A DNA stretch of 64,000 bases from RH-AL1 sp965198715 (GCA_965198715.1 CBDAPV010000001.1:62001-126000); one strand, 5' to 3'; shown: positions 8,947 through 17,790, counted from the first letter of the stretch. Numbers and translations: made by a program. The notes: a model not told the origin generated them from the sequence alone.

Positions 8947-10158
8947 ATGAGCACCAGCACGCGCAAGCCCGGACGCCATTTCCTGCAGATCCCCGGCCCC
9001 ACGCCGATTCCGGATCGTGTCCTGCGCGCGATGGACTACCAGGTGCTCGATCATCGCGGTCCGAAGTTCCAGGAACTCGCCCACCGCGTGCTCGAGAAGA
9101 TCAAGACCGTCTTCAAGACCAAGAGCCACGTCATCATCTTCCCGGCCTCGGGTTCGGGCGCCTGGGAGGCGGCGATGGTGAACACGTTGGCGCCAGGCGA
9201 CAAAATCCTGATGTACGAGACCGGCCAGTTCGCCACGCTGTGGAACCAAATGGCCGAGCGCCTCGGGTTCGTCACCGACTTCATCCCGAGCGACTGGCGC
9301 ACCGGCGTCGATCCGCAGAAGATTTCCGAGAAGCTCGCGGCTGACAAGAACCACGAGATCAAGGCGGTCGGTGTCGTCCACCATGAGACCTCGGGCGGCC
9401 TGCTCTCCGACCTTAAGGCCATCCGCAAGGCAATCGACGACAACAACCACCCTGCCCTGTTCTTCGTCGACACGGTGTCCGGGCTCGGCTCGGCCGATCT
9501 TCGTCACGACGAGTGGAAAATCGACGTCACCGTCGCCGGCTCGCAGAAAGGTCTAATGCTGCCGCCGGGTCTGGCCTTCAATGCCGTCAGCGCGAAGGCG
9601 ATCGAGGCGTCCAAGAACAACAAGGCGCCGACCAAGGGTTATTGGAACTGGGAGGACATGCTCGCCGCCAACAAGAACGGCTTCTTTCCCTACACCCCGG
9701 CGACGCAGATCCTCTATGGCCTCGATGTCGCCGTCGACCTGATGCACGAGGAAGGCCTTGAGAACATCTTCGCGCGTCACCGGCGCCACGGCGAGGCGAC
9801 GCGCGCCGCGGTGGCTCATTGGGGCATGGAGAACCTCGCCCGGGAGCCTTATCTCTCGCCGGTCATGACGGCCGTGATGATGCCGAGCGGTAAGGGTGGC
9901 GACGCCTACCGCAAGCTCGTACTCGACCAGTTCGACATGTCGTTGGGCGCCGGACTCAACAAGATCGCCGACAAGATCTTCCGCATCGGCCATCTCGGTG
10001 ACACCAACGATCTCACGATTATGGGCGCGCTCTCGGGTGTCGAGATGGGCTTCGAGCTTGCCGGCATCCCCTACAAGAAGGGCGGCGCGCAGGCGGCGAT
10101 GGACGTTATCGCGGCGCACCATTCGGCCAAGCAGCCGGTGGCCCAGGCGGCCGAGTAG
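8947..10158 (+). CDS. sgaA: Serine-glyoxylate aminotransferase
   Basis: This class V PLP-dependent aminotransferase converts serine and glyoxylate to hydroxypyruvate and glycine, a step of the serine cycle and of glyoxylate metabolism. The 403-residue protein opens with HFLQIPGPTPIPDRVLRAMD, typical of SGAT/AGAT enzymes. It has ASGSGAWEAAMVN for cofactor phosphate binding, FFVDTVSGLGS, and the PLP lysine in VAGSQKGLMLPPG (Lys201). The ATG at 8947 follows a strong GGAGGAAGGA site; the frame stays open upstream from 8875 without similarity. It stands alone with its own terminator. Without other serine-cycle genes in view its role could be photorespiration-like glyoxylate handling instead of methylotrophy. 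Confidence 0.92.
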   Translation: MSTSTRKPGRHFLQIPGPTPIPDRVLRAMDYQVLDHRGPKFQELAHRVLEKIKTVFKTKSHVIIFPASGSGAWEAAMVNTLAPGDKILMYETGQFATLWNQMAERLGFVTDFIPSDWRTGVDPQKISEKLAADKNHEIKAVGVVHHETSGGLLSDLKAIRKAIDDNNHPALFFVDTVSGLGSADLRHDEWKIDVTVAGSQKGLMLPPGLAFNAVSAKAIEASKNNKAPTKGYWNWEDMLAANKNGFFPYTPATQILYGLDVAVDLMHEEGLENIFARHRRHGEATRAAVAHWGMENLAREPYLSPVMTAVMMPSGKGGDAYRKLVLDQFDMSLGAGLNKIADKIFRIGHLGDTNDLTIMGALSGVEMGFELAGIPYKKGGAQAAMDVIAAHHSAKQPVAQAAE

Positions 10159-10177
10159 GTTCTCGGGCGTCCACAAG

Positions 10178-10209
10178 AAAAGGCCCCGGTCGCAAGATCG
10201 GGGCTTTTT
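10178..10209 (+). terminator. Rho-independent terminator after sgaA
   Basis: A strong stem of GGCCCCGGTC and GATCGGGGCT closes a GCAA tetraloop. It is flanked by AAAA on the left and followed by TTTTT on the right. It lies 20 bp after the stop. This is the clearest intrinsic terminator in the window. Confidence 0.9.
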
Positions 10210-10222
10210 CTTTGGGCAAGCG

Positions 10223-10414
10223 TCAGGCCGAAGGGCGATGCCGACGCGGTACGGTCGCGATCCAGCGCTCCAGCCCGGCAAGCGCCAATGCCTTGCCACC
10301 GACGGTCATGATCCTCGGCTCCTGGCCGGCGCGCGCCATCTTCTTGAAGTGCACTAGCGCGTCCTGCGCATGAAACGTGCCGAGGGACGACGACCTGGTT
10401 CGCACGACAAACAT
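10223..10414 (-). CDS. Small hypothetical protein, 63 residues
   Basis: I do not recognise this protein. It begins MFVVRTRSSSLGTFHAQDAL, then carries HFKKMARAGQEPRIMTVGG and ends PRRHRPSA. It is basic, with no signal peptide or membrane segment. The ATG at 10414 is supported by a GGAGGTC ribosome binding site about 5 nt upstream, the best evidence that the gene is real. The sgaA terminator lies just past its 3' end and is oriented for the plus strand. Confidence 0.6.
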   Translation of the reverse strand: MFVVRTRSSSLGTFHAQDALVHFKKMARAGQEPRIMTVGGKALALAGLERWIATVPRRHRPSA

Positions 10415-10528
10415 CCGCTGACCTCCAGGATGATTGCCGAGATGTACGTCGCACTTTCTTAACGTGACATTAAGCGCAGGTCGCCGAGCGGCATGACCAA
10501 CCAAGCAGTGGCTCCATCTTAGCGACGA

Positions 10529-11176
10529 TTATCTCGCCGCCGGATCTTTCTTCGGCGGTAGCGGCGTCGAGGCGTCGGGCGCGACCTTGGCTTCGGGCAT
10601 GCCCGGCAATTTCGTCGGCTGCTTGCCGTCGGTGCGCAGGATCTTGCGGACCGACCACGCCTCCTTCTCGGTCGTGCCCTTGATGTCGTTGATCTTCCAG
10701 CCGCCGTCTTCCTTGACGAAATCGTAGGTCACGACGGTCGGGAGCTTGTGGTTGAGGAAGGTCGCCGAGACCACGGCCTTGCTCAACTCGAGCAGGTCGG
10801 TCTTCAGCGTGACCTTCTGCAACTCAGCGTCCTGCGAAGCGGAGATCGGGTCGAAGCCGAGCGCGGCGGCGCCGTCGTGCGCGGCTTTGGTCTGGCTCGT
10901 GGTCACGAGCAGGTCGAAGCTTTTCGAGAAATACTTCTCGCGCGCCTTGGGGTCGAAGAAGGGGCTCGGCGGCGTGGCCTTCTTCGCCTCGGCGGCGGCG
11001 AGCCGGTAGAGCGCGGCGACGATGTCGCGCGGCTCCTCCACGCCGACGGGCGCGCTCGCCGATTTGGCGGCCGGCGAGGGTGCCACCAACGGAGCGGCCG
11101 TCTGCGCGCGTGCCGGCGCGACGAGCCCGGCGACGCAGAAGCCGCCGATGAGGAAAAGCGAGTGGCGCCGAAACAT
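10529..11176 (-). CDS. Exported DUF3828-like protein
   Basis: A 215-residue protein with a signal peptide MFRRHSLFLIGGFCVAGLVA ending near APARAQ. A mature domain of about 130 residues follows, with FFDPKAREKYFSKSFDLLV early and LPTVVTYDFVKEDGGWKIND late. That layout matches the cystatin-like DUF3828 fold seen in periplasmic proteins of unknown function. The C-terminus is Pro/Lys-rich (STPLPPKKDPAAR). The ATG at 11176 starts the signal peptide directly. It is divergent from the glycosyltransferase gene. No biochemical role can be assigned. Confidence 0.75.
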   Translation of the reverse strand: MFRRHSLFLIGGFCVAGLVAPARAQTAAPLVAPSPAAKSASAPVGVEEPRDIVAALYRLAAAEAKKATPPSPFFDPKAREKYFSKSFDLLVTTSQTKAAHDGAAALGFDPISASQDAELQKVTLKTDLLELSKAVVSATFLNHKLPTVVTYDFVKEDGGWKINDIKGTTEKEAWSVRKILRTDGKQPTKLPGMPEAKVAPDASTPLPPKKDPAAR

Positions 11177-11349
11177 CGTGGTGGATCCCGGATCAGCCGA
11201 CAGGTGCCACTTCATAGCGCGAACACCCGATGCAAGGCTGCTGTCGGCAAGGCACACCCGGCGGCTTTATCATTTTGCAACCGGGGCTCCGTGGCATCTC
11301 GCTCTATACGACCTAGGATCACGCTTTGCTTTCAGCGTGTGCAGCGTTC

Positions 11350-13176
11350 ATGGGTGTCGCGTTCCACCCCCGTTCGAGGGGTTTTCAGCCTCTCGTCGCC
11401 CCTTTACCGGGCCGAGGACGGCCGCGCGACGATCTCCCGCCCGAGATCGCCTTCCTCCGCGAGTACGGCGTTCGCCTTCAGCTGCTGAAGGCGGCGGTGC
11501 GGGACGCCCGCCGGCAGGGCGTCGAAGCCCGCGAAGCTCTCCTCGCGGGCGGCGGCATTACCGACACCTTGTTCTACGTCAGCCTGGCACGGCTCGTCGA
11601 CGTGCCGTTTCGCACCGATCTTCCCCTGCTCGCTCCGCACGTCGATGCGCTGCTCGCCCTGCGCGAGGGCAAGGTCCAGCTCGCCAACGGGACGTGGCTG
11701 CTCGCACCGACCGGCACCACGCTCCGCCTGCTGGTCGACGCGGCACGCTACCCCGACCTCCTGCCGCACCCGATCGCGATCACGACGCCGGCGCATCTCG
11801 AGGCGCTGGTGCTGCGCCGCGCCGGCGCCGCGCTGGCCCGCCGCGCCAGCCTCGCCCTGCCGACCTTGCGGCCGGATCTCTCCGCGCGCGGCGCGCTGGA
11901 TGCCCGAGCGACGGGGATAGCGTTTGCCATCCTCGTGGCGACGGCCACGCTGTTCGTCCTCGCGCCGAACGCCCTTGCCGTGCTCGTGGGAGCCTTGTTC
12001 CTCGCCGCCGTCGGCTTCCGCTGGATGGTCTGCGTGGCCGGGTTGCAGGATCATGGTGCCGAGCCGGCGACGCCACCGCGCCAGGCCGACGCCGACCTGC
12101 CCCGCTACAGCGTGCTGGTGCCGCTCTACCGGGAAGCAGGCATGGTGCCGGCTCTCATCCGCCGCCTCGGCGCGCTCGACTATTCCGCCGCCAAGCTCGA
12201 AATTCTGCTGCTCGTCGAGGCCGACGACGTGGCCACGCGCGTGGCACTGGCCGCCGCGCCGAAGCCGCACTTCATGCGCGTGATCGCGGTGCCACCAGGC
12301 ACGCCACGCACCAAGCCGCGCGCGCTCAACGTCGGGCTCGCGCTGGCCCGAGGCGCGCTGATCACTGTGTACGATGCCGAGGACAGGCCCCATCCGGGCC
12401 AGCTGCGCGCGGTCGCGGCACGCTACGCCATCGCTTCGTCGCGGCTCGCGTGCCTGCAGGGACGTCTCGCCATCACGCGGGACTCCCACCTGCTGCCGCG
12501 GCTCTTCGCGCTGGAATACGCCGCGCTTTTCGACCTCTACAACGTCGGCCTTGCCCGCCTGCGCCTGCCGATGCCGCTCGGGGGCACCTCCAATCATTTC
12601 CGGGCGTCGGCGCTGCGCGAGATCGGCGGATGGGACGCCTGGAACGTCACCGAGGACGCCGACGTCGGACTGAAACTGGCCCGCTTCGGCTACGAGATCG
12701 ACGTGCTCGACTCGACGACCTACGAGGAGGCGCCGGCGTGCCCGCTGGTCTGGATCAGGCAGCGGCGGCGCTGGACCAAGGGCTGGATGCAGGTGGCCCT
12801 GGTCCTCGCCCGCGATCGCGCGGCGCGGCGCGACCTGGGGCTCGGCCACGCCGCCGCCGTGGCCCTGATGCTGGTCAACCTCGTGATCGGGCCGCTGGCG
12901 ACACCGCCGGTGCTCGCGCTCGCGGCCTGGCAGCTGCACCGCGGCGGTCTCGATCTCGGCACCGTCACCCTGACTCTGGTGGTGCCGCTCATCGCCATCG
13001 TCGCGACGCTGTGGTGCGGCTGGGCCGGGCTGCGGGCTCGGCAGCTCGGCGCCCTCACGCTCTACCTGCCCCTGCTGCTGCCCTACCAGCTGCTCATCGC
13101 GGGCGCGGCCTGGGGCGGCCTCTGGGACCTCGTGCGGCGCCCCTACCACTGGCGCAAGACGCCGCACGGAGTTTAG
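11350..13176 (+). CDS. Membrane-bound family 2 glycosyltransferase
   Basis: A processive-type GT2 enzyme of about 608 residues, probably building or extending a surface polysaccharide at the inner membrane. The N-terminal 120 residues (TDTLFYVSLARLVDVPF) resemble the GspE/MshE N-terminal fold found fused to such enzymes. Two membrane segments follow, then the catalytic domain from RYSVLVPLYREAGMVPALI. Its motifs are YDAEDRPHPGQ (DxD-like), TEDADVGLKLARFGY (catalytic Asp) and RQRRRWTKGW (Q/RxxRW). At least three C-terminal membrane segments end the protein. The start is uncertain: I use ATG 11350, with an in-frame TTG at 11326. The sugar donor and product are unknown. It converges on ccmB. Confidence 0.85.
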   Translation: MGVAFHPRSRGFQPLVAPLPGRGRPRDDLPPEIAFLREYGVRLQLLKAAVRDARRQGVEAREALLAGGGITDTLFYVSLARLVDVPFRTDLPLLAPHVDALLALREGKVQLANGTWLLAPTGTTLRLLVDAARYPDLLPHPIAITTPAHLEALVLRRAGAALARRASLALPTLRPDLSARGALDARATGIAFAILVATATLFVLAPNALAVLVGALFLAAVGFRWMVCVAGLQDHGAEPATPPRQADADLPRYSVLVPLYREAGMVPALIRRLGALDYSAAKLEILLLVEADDVATRVALAAAPKPHFMRVIAVPPGTPRTKPRALNVGLALARGALITVYDAEDRPHPGQLRAVAARYAIASSRLACLQGRLAITRDSHLLPRLFALEYAALFDLYNVGLARLRLPMPLGGTSNHFRASALREIGGWDAWNVTEDADVGLKLARFGYEIDVLDSTTYEEAPACPLVWIRQRRRWTKGWMQVALVLARDRAARRDLGLGHAAAVALMLVNLVIGPLATPPVLALAAWQLHRGGLDLGTVTLTLVVPLIAIVATLWCGWAGLRARQLGALTLYLPLLLPYQLLIAGAAWGGLWDLVRRPYHWRKTPHGV

Positions 13177-13197
13177 TGGCTGCGCGGGCTGGGACGC

Positions 13198-13869
13198 TCA
13201 ATCGTTCATCGCGCGAAGCGCCGCCGCGGCGGCGAAAGGCGCCCCGGCCACCGACGCCAGGCTGAGGGCGAGGAGCACCAGGAACGGCATCGTGAACGGC
13301 ACTCTGTCAACGAGCCCGGCCGTGGAGGCGGAAACCCCGAAGATCAGGATCGGCACGCAGAGCGGCAGGATCAGCACGGCCATCAGCAGGCCGCCCTTGC
13401 GCAGGCCCACCGTCAGTGCCGCGCCCACCGCACCGAGCATGGTGAGCGCCGGCGTGCCAACGGCGAGCGAGGCGGTTGTCTGCAGCAGCGCCTGCGAGCC
13501 CATACCCAGCATCAACCCGAACAGCGGCGCGAAGGCGATCAGCGGCAGCGCCGTCAGCAGCCAATGCGCGGCGCATTTGACCAGCACGACCCCTTCGGCT
13601 GACGTGCGGCTCATCAGCAGCAGGTCGAGCGAGCCGTCGTCGCGGTCTGAGCCGAACAGGCGATCGAGCCCGAGCAGGGTGGCAAGCAGCGCGGCGATCC
13701 AAAGGATGGCCGGCCCGATCCGCGACAGCAAACTCATGTCCGGCCCGACGGCGAAGGGTATCATCGTGATCAGGATGAGGAAGAACACGACACCCAACGC
13801 CGCACCGCCCCCGATGCGGCGGCCGACGCGCAGGTCGCGCAGGAAGAGGGCGGCGAGAGGGGATGTCAT
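13198..13869 (-). CDS. ccmB: Heme exporter protein CcmB
   Basis: CcmB is the membrane subunit of the CcmABCD ABC machinery that delivers heme to CcmE for cytochrome c maturation. The 223-residue protein has six hydrophobic segments and begins with the typical FLRDLRVGRRIGGGAALGVV. It has FGSDRDDGSLDLLLMS, the conserved cytoplasmic loop, and VGTPALTMLGAVGAALTVGLRKGG. Length and topology fit the family. It stands alone: downstream on its strand is a convergent glycosyltransferase and upstream is a divergent bluB, so ccmA, ccmC and ccmD must be elsewhere. Confidence 0.93.
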   Translation of the reverse strand: MTSPLAALFLRDLRVGRRIGGGAALGVVFFLILITMIPFAVGPDMSLLSRIGPAILWIAALLATLLGLDRLFGSDRDDGSLDLLLMSRTSAEGVVLVKCAAHWLLTALPLIAFAPLFGLMLGMGSQALLQTTASLAVGTPALTMLGAVGAALTVGLRKGGLLMAVLILPLCVPILIFGVSASTAGLVDRVPFTMPFLVLLALSLASVAGAPFAAAAALRAMND

Positions 13870-13939
13870 CGAAGGACGTGGCTAGCCCGCACCTTCTCCG
13901 CCCACAAGGGCGCACAAGGCGAAAGGGCTCCGACCCCGT

Positions 13940-14635
13940 TTGCGCGAACTCGCGAAAGGCGCCACAAAGCTCTTCGTCTCGCGAGACCCCGCCACCTTGC
14001 AACCACCCGCGTTCCCGCCGTCGCTGCGCGACGGGCTCCACGATCTCCTCGCCTGGCGGCGCGACGTGCGCTCGTTCCGGCGCGACCCGCTGCCGGACGG
14101 CCTGCTCGAACAGCTGATCGCCACCGCCTGTCTGTCGCCGTCCGTCGGCTTGAGCGAGCCCTGGCGCTTCGTCGCGGTGGAGGATCCCGCGCGCCGCGCC
14201 CTGGTGCGCGATGATTTCGCCGCCGCCAATGCCGCCGCGCTCGCCGAGCAGGACCAGTCGCGCCGCGCGCATTACGCCCGGCTGAAGCTCGCCGGTCTCG
14301 ACGAGGCGCCGGTGCATCTCGCCGTCTTTGCCGATCCCAGCGACGAGCAGGGCCACGGTCTCGGTCGCCACACCATGCCCGATTGCACCGGCTTCTCGGT
14401 CGCCATCGCGATCCACACGCTGTGGCTGGCCGCCCGCGTCGAGGGCGTCGGTCTCGGCTGGGTGTCGATCCTCCATCCCGACGCGGTCGCCCGCATCTGC
14501 GACGTGCCGGCGGAATGGCGGCTCATTGGGTACCTGTGCCTCGGTTATCCCACGCGCGGCGAGGTCGAGCCCGAGCTGCAGCGCGAGGGTTGGGAGCGGC
14601 GCCGCGGCGCCGACTGCCGGCTTCTGCGGCGATGA
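13940..14635 (+). CDS. bluB: 5,6-dimethylbenzimidazole synthase BluB
   Basis: BluB cleaves reduced FMN with oxygen to give 5,6-dimethylbenzimidazole, the lower ligand of cobalamin. It has a nitroreductase-like fold. The 231-residue protein shows LHDLLAWRRDVRSFRRDPLP near residue 35, the BluB-type SPSVGLSEPWRFVAVEDPA, and GVGLGWVSILHPDAVARICD. The start is unclear: TTG at 13940 opens the frame, and conserved sequence begins around residue 28. The gene overlaps the next one by ATGA. No other cobalamin gene is in the window. Confidence 0.92.
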   Translation: MRELAKGATKLFVSRDPATLQPPAFPPSLRDGLHDLLAWRRDVRSFRRDPLPDGLLEQLIATACLSPSVGLSEPWRFVAVEDPARRALVRDDFAAANAAALAEQDQSRRAHYARLKLAGLDEAPVHLAVFADPSDEQGHGLGRHTMPDCTGFSVAIAIHTLWLAARVEGVGLGWVSILHPDAVARICDVPAEWRLIGYLCLGYPTRGEVEPELQREGWERRRGADCRLLRR

Positions 14636-15105
14636 CGGCCCTTCCTCGCGAGAGCGTCTGGGACTATCCCCGCCCGCCGCGCCTCGAGCGCGTGCCGCAG
14701 ACGATCCGCATCGTGTTCGCGGGCGCCACGGTCGCCGAGACCGGCGAGGCCTGGCGCGTGCTGGAGACCAGTCACCCGCCCGTCTACTACCTGCCGCGCA
14801 CGGCGTTCACCTGCGAGGTCCTGGCCCGGCCCGGCCGCTCCTTCTGCGAGTGGAAGGGCCTGGCCGCGTACTGGTCGCTCCACAGCGCCGGCCGCACGGC
14901 CGAGGATTGCGCCTGGAGCTACCCGGCTCCGACCGAAGGCTTCGAACCCATCCGCGACCACCTTGCCGTCTATCCCGCGGCCATGGACGCCTGCTTTGTC
15001 GACGGCAAGCCGGTGCGGCCGCAGCCGGGCGGCTTCTACGGCGGCTGGATCACCGAAAACCTTGTCGGCCCGTTCAAGGGCGCTCCGGGCACGGCCGGAT
15101 GGTAG
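14632..15105 (+). CDS. DUF427 domain protein
   Basis: A 157-residue soluble protein of the DUF427 family (a nucleotidyltransferase-like fold of unknown function). The diagnostic segment is IRIVFAGATVAETGEAWRVL followed by YYLPRTAFTCEVL, then CEWKGLAAYW and the conserved C-terminal FYGGWITENLVGPFKG. It starts at an ATG overlapping the bluB stop by four bases, so the two are probably translated together. The stop codon lies inside a 16-bp tandem duplication. A link to cobalamin is suggested only by the overlap. Confidence 0.88.
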   Translation: MTALPRESVWDYPRPPRLERVPQTIRIVFAGATVAETGEAWRVLETSHPPVYYLPRTAFTCEVLARPGRSFCEWKGLAAYWSLHSAGRTAEDCAWSYPAPTEGFEPIRDHLAVYPAAMDACFVDGKPVRPQPGGFYGGWITENLVGPFKGAPGTAGW

Positions 15106-15122
15106 CACGGCCGGATGGTAGC
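15091..15122 (+). repeat. Exact tandem duplication of 16 bp across a stop codon
   Basis: ACGGCCGGATGGTAGC occurs twice, back to back. The first copy encodes the last residues and the TAG stop of the DUF427 gene; the second copy lies just after it. This looks like a recent slippage or small duplication with no effect on the protein. Confidence 0.9.
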
Positions 15123-15213
15123 TCCGCCCGTTGGCTTCACGCGGCTGGCGCCCGGCAGGCAAGCTCGGCCATGACGGCGACACCGGTCGGCAAAGCGTGA
15201 TACGGCCCCTGCC

Positions 15214-16863
15214 ATGAGCGACGCCGTGCCGCCCGCCGATCGTTCACCCGAGACAACGCCGCCGCGAGAGGCCTTGCCGCGCCGGCGCCCGACGGCGAGC
15301 GGGACGCAGGCCGGCCTGCTGACTCCCGGCGACGACATCTTCTTCGCCGCCATCGAGATCACGCGCATGCCGATCGTGCTGAGCGATCCGCGCAAGCCCG
15401 ACAATCCGCTCGTCTTCGCCAACCAGGCCTTCCTCGCGATGACCGGCTACTCGGCCGAGGAGATCATCGGCCACAATTGCCGCTTCCTGCAGGGCGAGGG
15501 GACAGACAGGGAGGTCATCGACGAGATCCGCGCCGCAGTCGCCGATCGGCGCGATTTCGCCACCGAGATCCTGAACTACCGCAAAGACGGCTACGCCTTC
15601 TGGAACGCGCTGTTCGTCTCGCCCGTCTTCGATCACGCCGGCGAGCTCGTCTATTTCTTCGCCTCGCAGCTCGACGTCACCCGCCGCCGGGAGGCCGAGG
15701 GCGACCTGCGCCAGGCGCAGAAGATGGAGACGCTGGGGCAGCTCACCGGCGGCATCGCGCACGATTTCAACAACCTCCTCCAGGTCATGGTCGGCTATCT
15801 CGAGCTGATCGATGCCGGCCTCTCGAAGTCCGAGGTCAACATCCCCAAGCTCCGGCGCAACATCGGCAACGCCCGCACCGCTGCCGATCGCGCCGCCGCC
15901 CTGACGCAGCAGCTGCTCTCATTCTCGCGCAAGCAGCGGCTCGAAGGCCGCACGCTGAACCTGAACGACGTCGTGCGCTCCTTGATAGAGATCGGAGGGC
16001 GGACGTTGGGCGGGGACGTCGCCATCGATCTGCGGCTCGCCGACGACCTCGCCAATTGCCGCCTCGACGTGACGCAGATCGAGACGGCGCTGCTCAACAT
16101 CATGATCAATGCCCGCGACGCGATGAAGGACCGCCCCGGCAAGCGTCTGTCGATCGAGACGCGCAACATCGTCACCGATCGCGGCGAGCTGCCGCACGCC
16201 AAGAACCTTCCGCCCGGGCACTATGTCGGCATCGATGTCGCCGACACCGGCGCCGGCATCTCGATGGCGATCGTCGAGCGAGTGATGGATCCCTTCTTCA
16301 CCACCAAGGAGGAAGGCCAAGGCACCGGGCTCGGCCTCTCGATGGTCTACGGCTTCGCCAAGCAATCGGGCGGAGCCGCGTGGATCAGCTCGACCGAGGG
16401 CGTGGGCACGACCATCTCGATGGTGTTCCCGGCCTCGACCGAAGCCCTATTGGACCGCCCGGCCGGCAAAGGCATCGCGCTCGACCGTCCCGGCGACGAG
16501 ATCGTCCTCGTCGTGGAGTATCGGCTCGATGTCGCCGAGATGGCGCGGGCGATCCTCTCCGACCTCGGCTACACCGTGATCGTCGCCCGCGACGGCCGGG
16601 CAGGCCTCGCCGTGCTGGCGGAGCGCGACGACGTCGACCTGCTCTTCACCGACATCCTTCTGCCCGGCGAAATGAACGGCGTCGAAGTGGCGCGCGAGGC
16701 GCGGCGCCGAAACGCTGGGCTGAAGGTCCTGCTTACCACCGGCTATGCCGAGGCCTCCCCCGAGAGAACCGACGCCGGCGGACGCGAATTCGACGTCTTG
16801 AACAAGCCCTACGGCCGTCTCGACCTCGCGCGCAAAGTGCGCGTGGTGCTCGACGGGCGTTAG
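15214..16863 (+). CDS. Blue-light LOV hybrid histidine kinase with C-terminal receiver
   Basis: A 549-residue soluble photosensor kinase. A LOV-type PAS domain spans about residues 40-155, with GHNCRFLQGEGTD; Cys89 is the residue that forms the flavin adduct in LOV domains. A histidine kinase core follows, with the phosphoacceptor in LTGGIAHDFNNLL (His183) and ATPase boxes MINARDAMKD, DVADTGAGIS and GQGTGLGLSMVYG. A receiver starts near residue 430; its phosphoacceptor Asp lies in LLFTDILLPGEMNG and the switch Lys in NKPYGRLD. The usual acidic pair at the receiver start is altered: it reads VVEYRLDV where VVEDDxxV is normal. No response regulator or promoter partner is adjacent. It is 15 bp from the FNT gene. 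Confidence 0.92.
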   Translation: MSDAVPPADRSPETTPPREALPRRRPTASGTQAGLLTPGDDIFFAAIEITRMPIVLSDPRKPDNPLVFANQAFLAMTGYSAEEIIGHNCRFLQGEGTDREVIDEIRAAVADRRDFATEILNYRKDGYAFWNALFVSPVFDHAGELVYFFASQLDVTRRREAEGDLRQAQKMETLGQLTGGIAHDFNNLLQVMVGYLELIDAGLSKSEVNIPKLRRNIGNARTAADRAAALTQQLLSFSRKQRLEGRTLNLNDVVRSLIEIGGRTLGGDVAIDLRLADDLANCRLDVTQIETALLNIMINARDAMKDRPGKRLSIETRNIVTDRGELPHAKNLPPGHYVGIDVADTGAGISMAIVERVMDPFFTTKEEGQGTGLGLSMVYGFAKQSGGAAWISSTEGVGTTISMVFPASTEALLDRPAGKGIALDRPGDEIVLVVEYRLDVAEMARAILSDLGYTVIVARDGRAGLAVLAERDDVDLLFTDILLPGEMNGVEVAREARRRNAGLKVLLTTGYAEASPERTDAGGREFDVLNKPYGRLDLARKVRVVLDGR

Positions 16864-16878
16864 CCGAAGGAAACGATC

Positions 16879-17790
16879 ATGGAGCGGCAGCCAGGCGTCG
16901 TAGACGAAGCGGGCGTCGACGGATCGGGCGTGGACGACGACCGCGCCGACGATTCGGACCCCGATATCAGCGCGACCGAACGCAAGGAGGCCGGCGTCGG
17001 GCCGACACCGCCCTCGGCGTTCCTGATCCACGAGATCATCCGCGAGGAAGGCGAGGAGGAGCTCGAACGCTCCGGTAAGGCGCTTATTTGGTCGGCCACC
17101 GGTGCCGGCCTCTCCATGGGTTTCTCTTTCCTCACCATGGCCTTCATCAAGAGCGGCCTGCCCGAGGCGCCGTGGTCCAAGCTCGTCACCGGCTTCGGCT
17201 ATACGCTCGGCTTCCTCATCGTGGTGCTGGGACGCCAGCAACTCTTCACCGAGAGCACACTGACGGCAGTGCTGCCGCTGCTCACCCGGCGCGACGCCAA
17301 GACCTTCTGGCAGACCGCGCGGCTCTGGGCCTTCGTGCTCGTCTTCAACATCGTCGGAACCTTCGCCTTCTCCTGGCTTATCAGCCGCGACGGCCTCTTC
17401 GACGACGACGTCGTCAAGGCGCTGCATTCGCTCTCCGCCGATGCGCTGAAGGACGACTTCCTGCCGATGATGATCAAGAGCATCCTCGCGGGATGGCTGA
17501 TCGCGCTCATGGTCTGGCTCATCCCCGGCGCCGGGCAGGCGCGCCTTTGGCTGATCGTGATCGTCACCTACGTGGTGGCGATCGCTCATTTCTCGCACAT
17601 CATCGCCGGTTCGGTGGAGGCCTCCTACAGCGTCTACATCGGCCACATCACCTTCGCCGAGTACTTCCCACGCTTCCTCTTCCCGACGCTGATCGGCAAT
17701 TGCATCGGCGGCGTCTCGCTGGTGGCGATCCTCAACCACGCTCCGGTCCGCGAGAAGTTGCCCGGGACGCAGAACGAACCCTCCAAGTGA
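16879..17790 (+). CDS. Formate/nitrite transporter family channel, YfdC-like
   Basis: A 303-residue FNT-fold inner-membrane protein. About 75 acidic, soluble residues precede six membrane helices. The helical part starts AFLIHEIIREEGEEELERSG and continues ALIWSATGAGLSMGFSFLTM, closer to E. coli YfdC than to FocA or NirC. LGRQQLFTESTLTAVLP and GNCIGGVSLVAILNHA are further family segments. It may conduct formate or another small monovalent anion; YfdC has no proven substrate. Its stop overlaps the GTG of fdhD by GTGA, which ties it to formate dehydrogenase maturation. Confidence 0.87.
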   Translation: MERQPGVVDEAGVDGSGVDDDRADDSDPDISATERKEAGVGPTPPSAFLIHEIIREEGEEELERSGKALIWSATGAGLSMGFSFLTMAFIKSGLPEAPWSKLVTGFGYTLGFLIVVLGRQQLFTESTLTAVLPLLTRRDAKTFWQTARLWAFVLVFNIVGTFAFSWLISRDGLFDDDVVKALHSLSADALKDDFLPMMIKSILAGWLIALMVWLIPGAGQARLWLIVIVTYVVAIAHFSHIIAGSVEASYSVYIGHITFAEYFPRFLFPTLIGNCIGGVSLVAILNHAPVREKLPGTQNEPSK

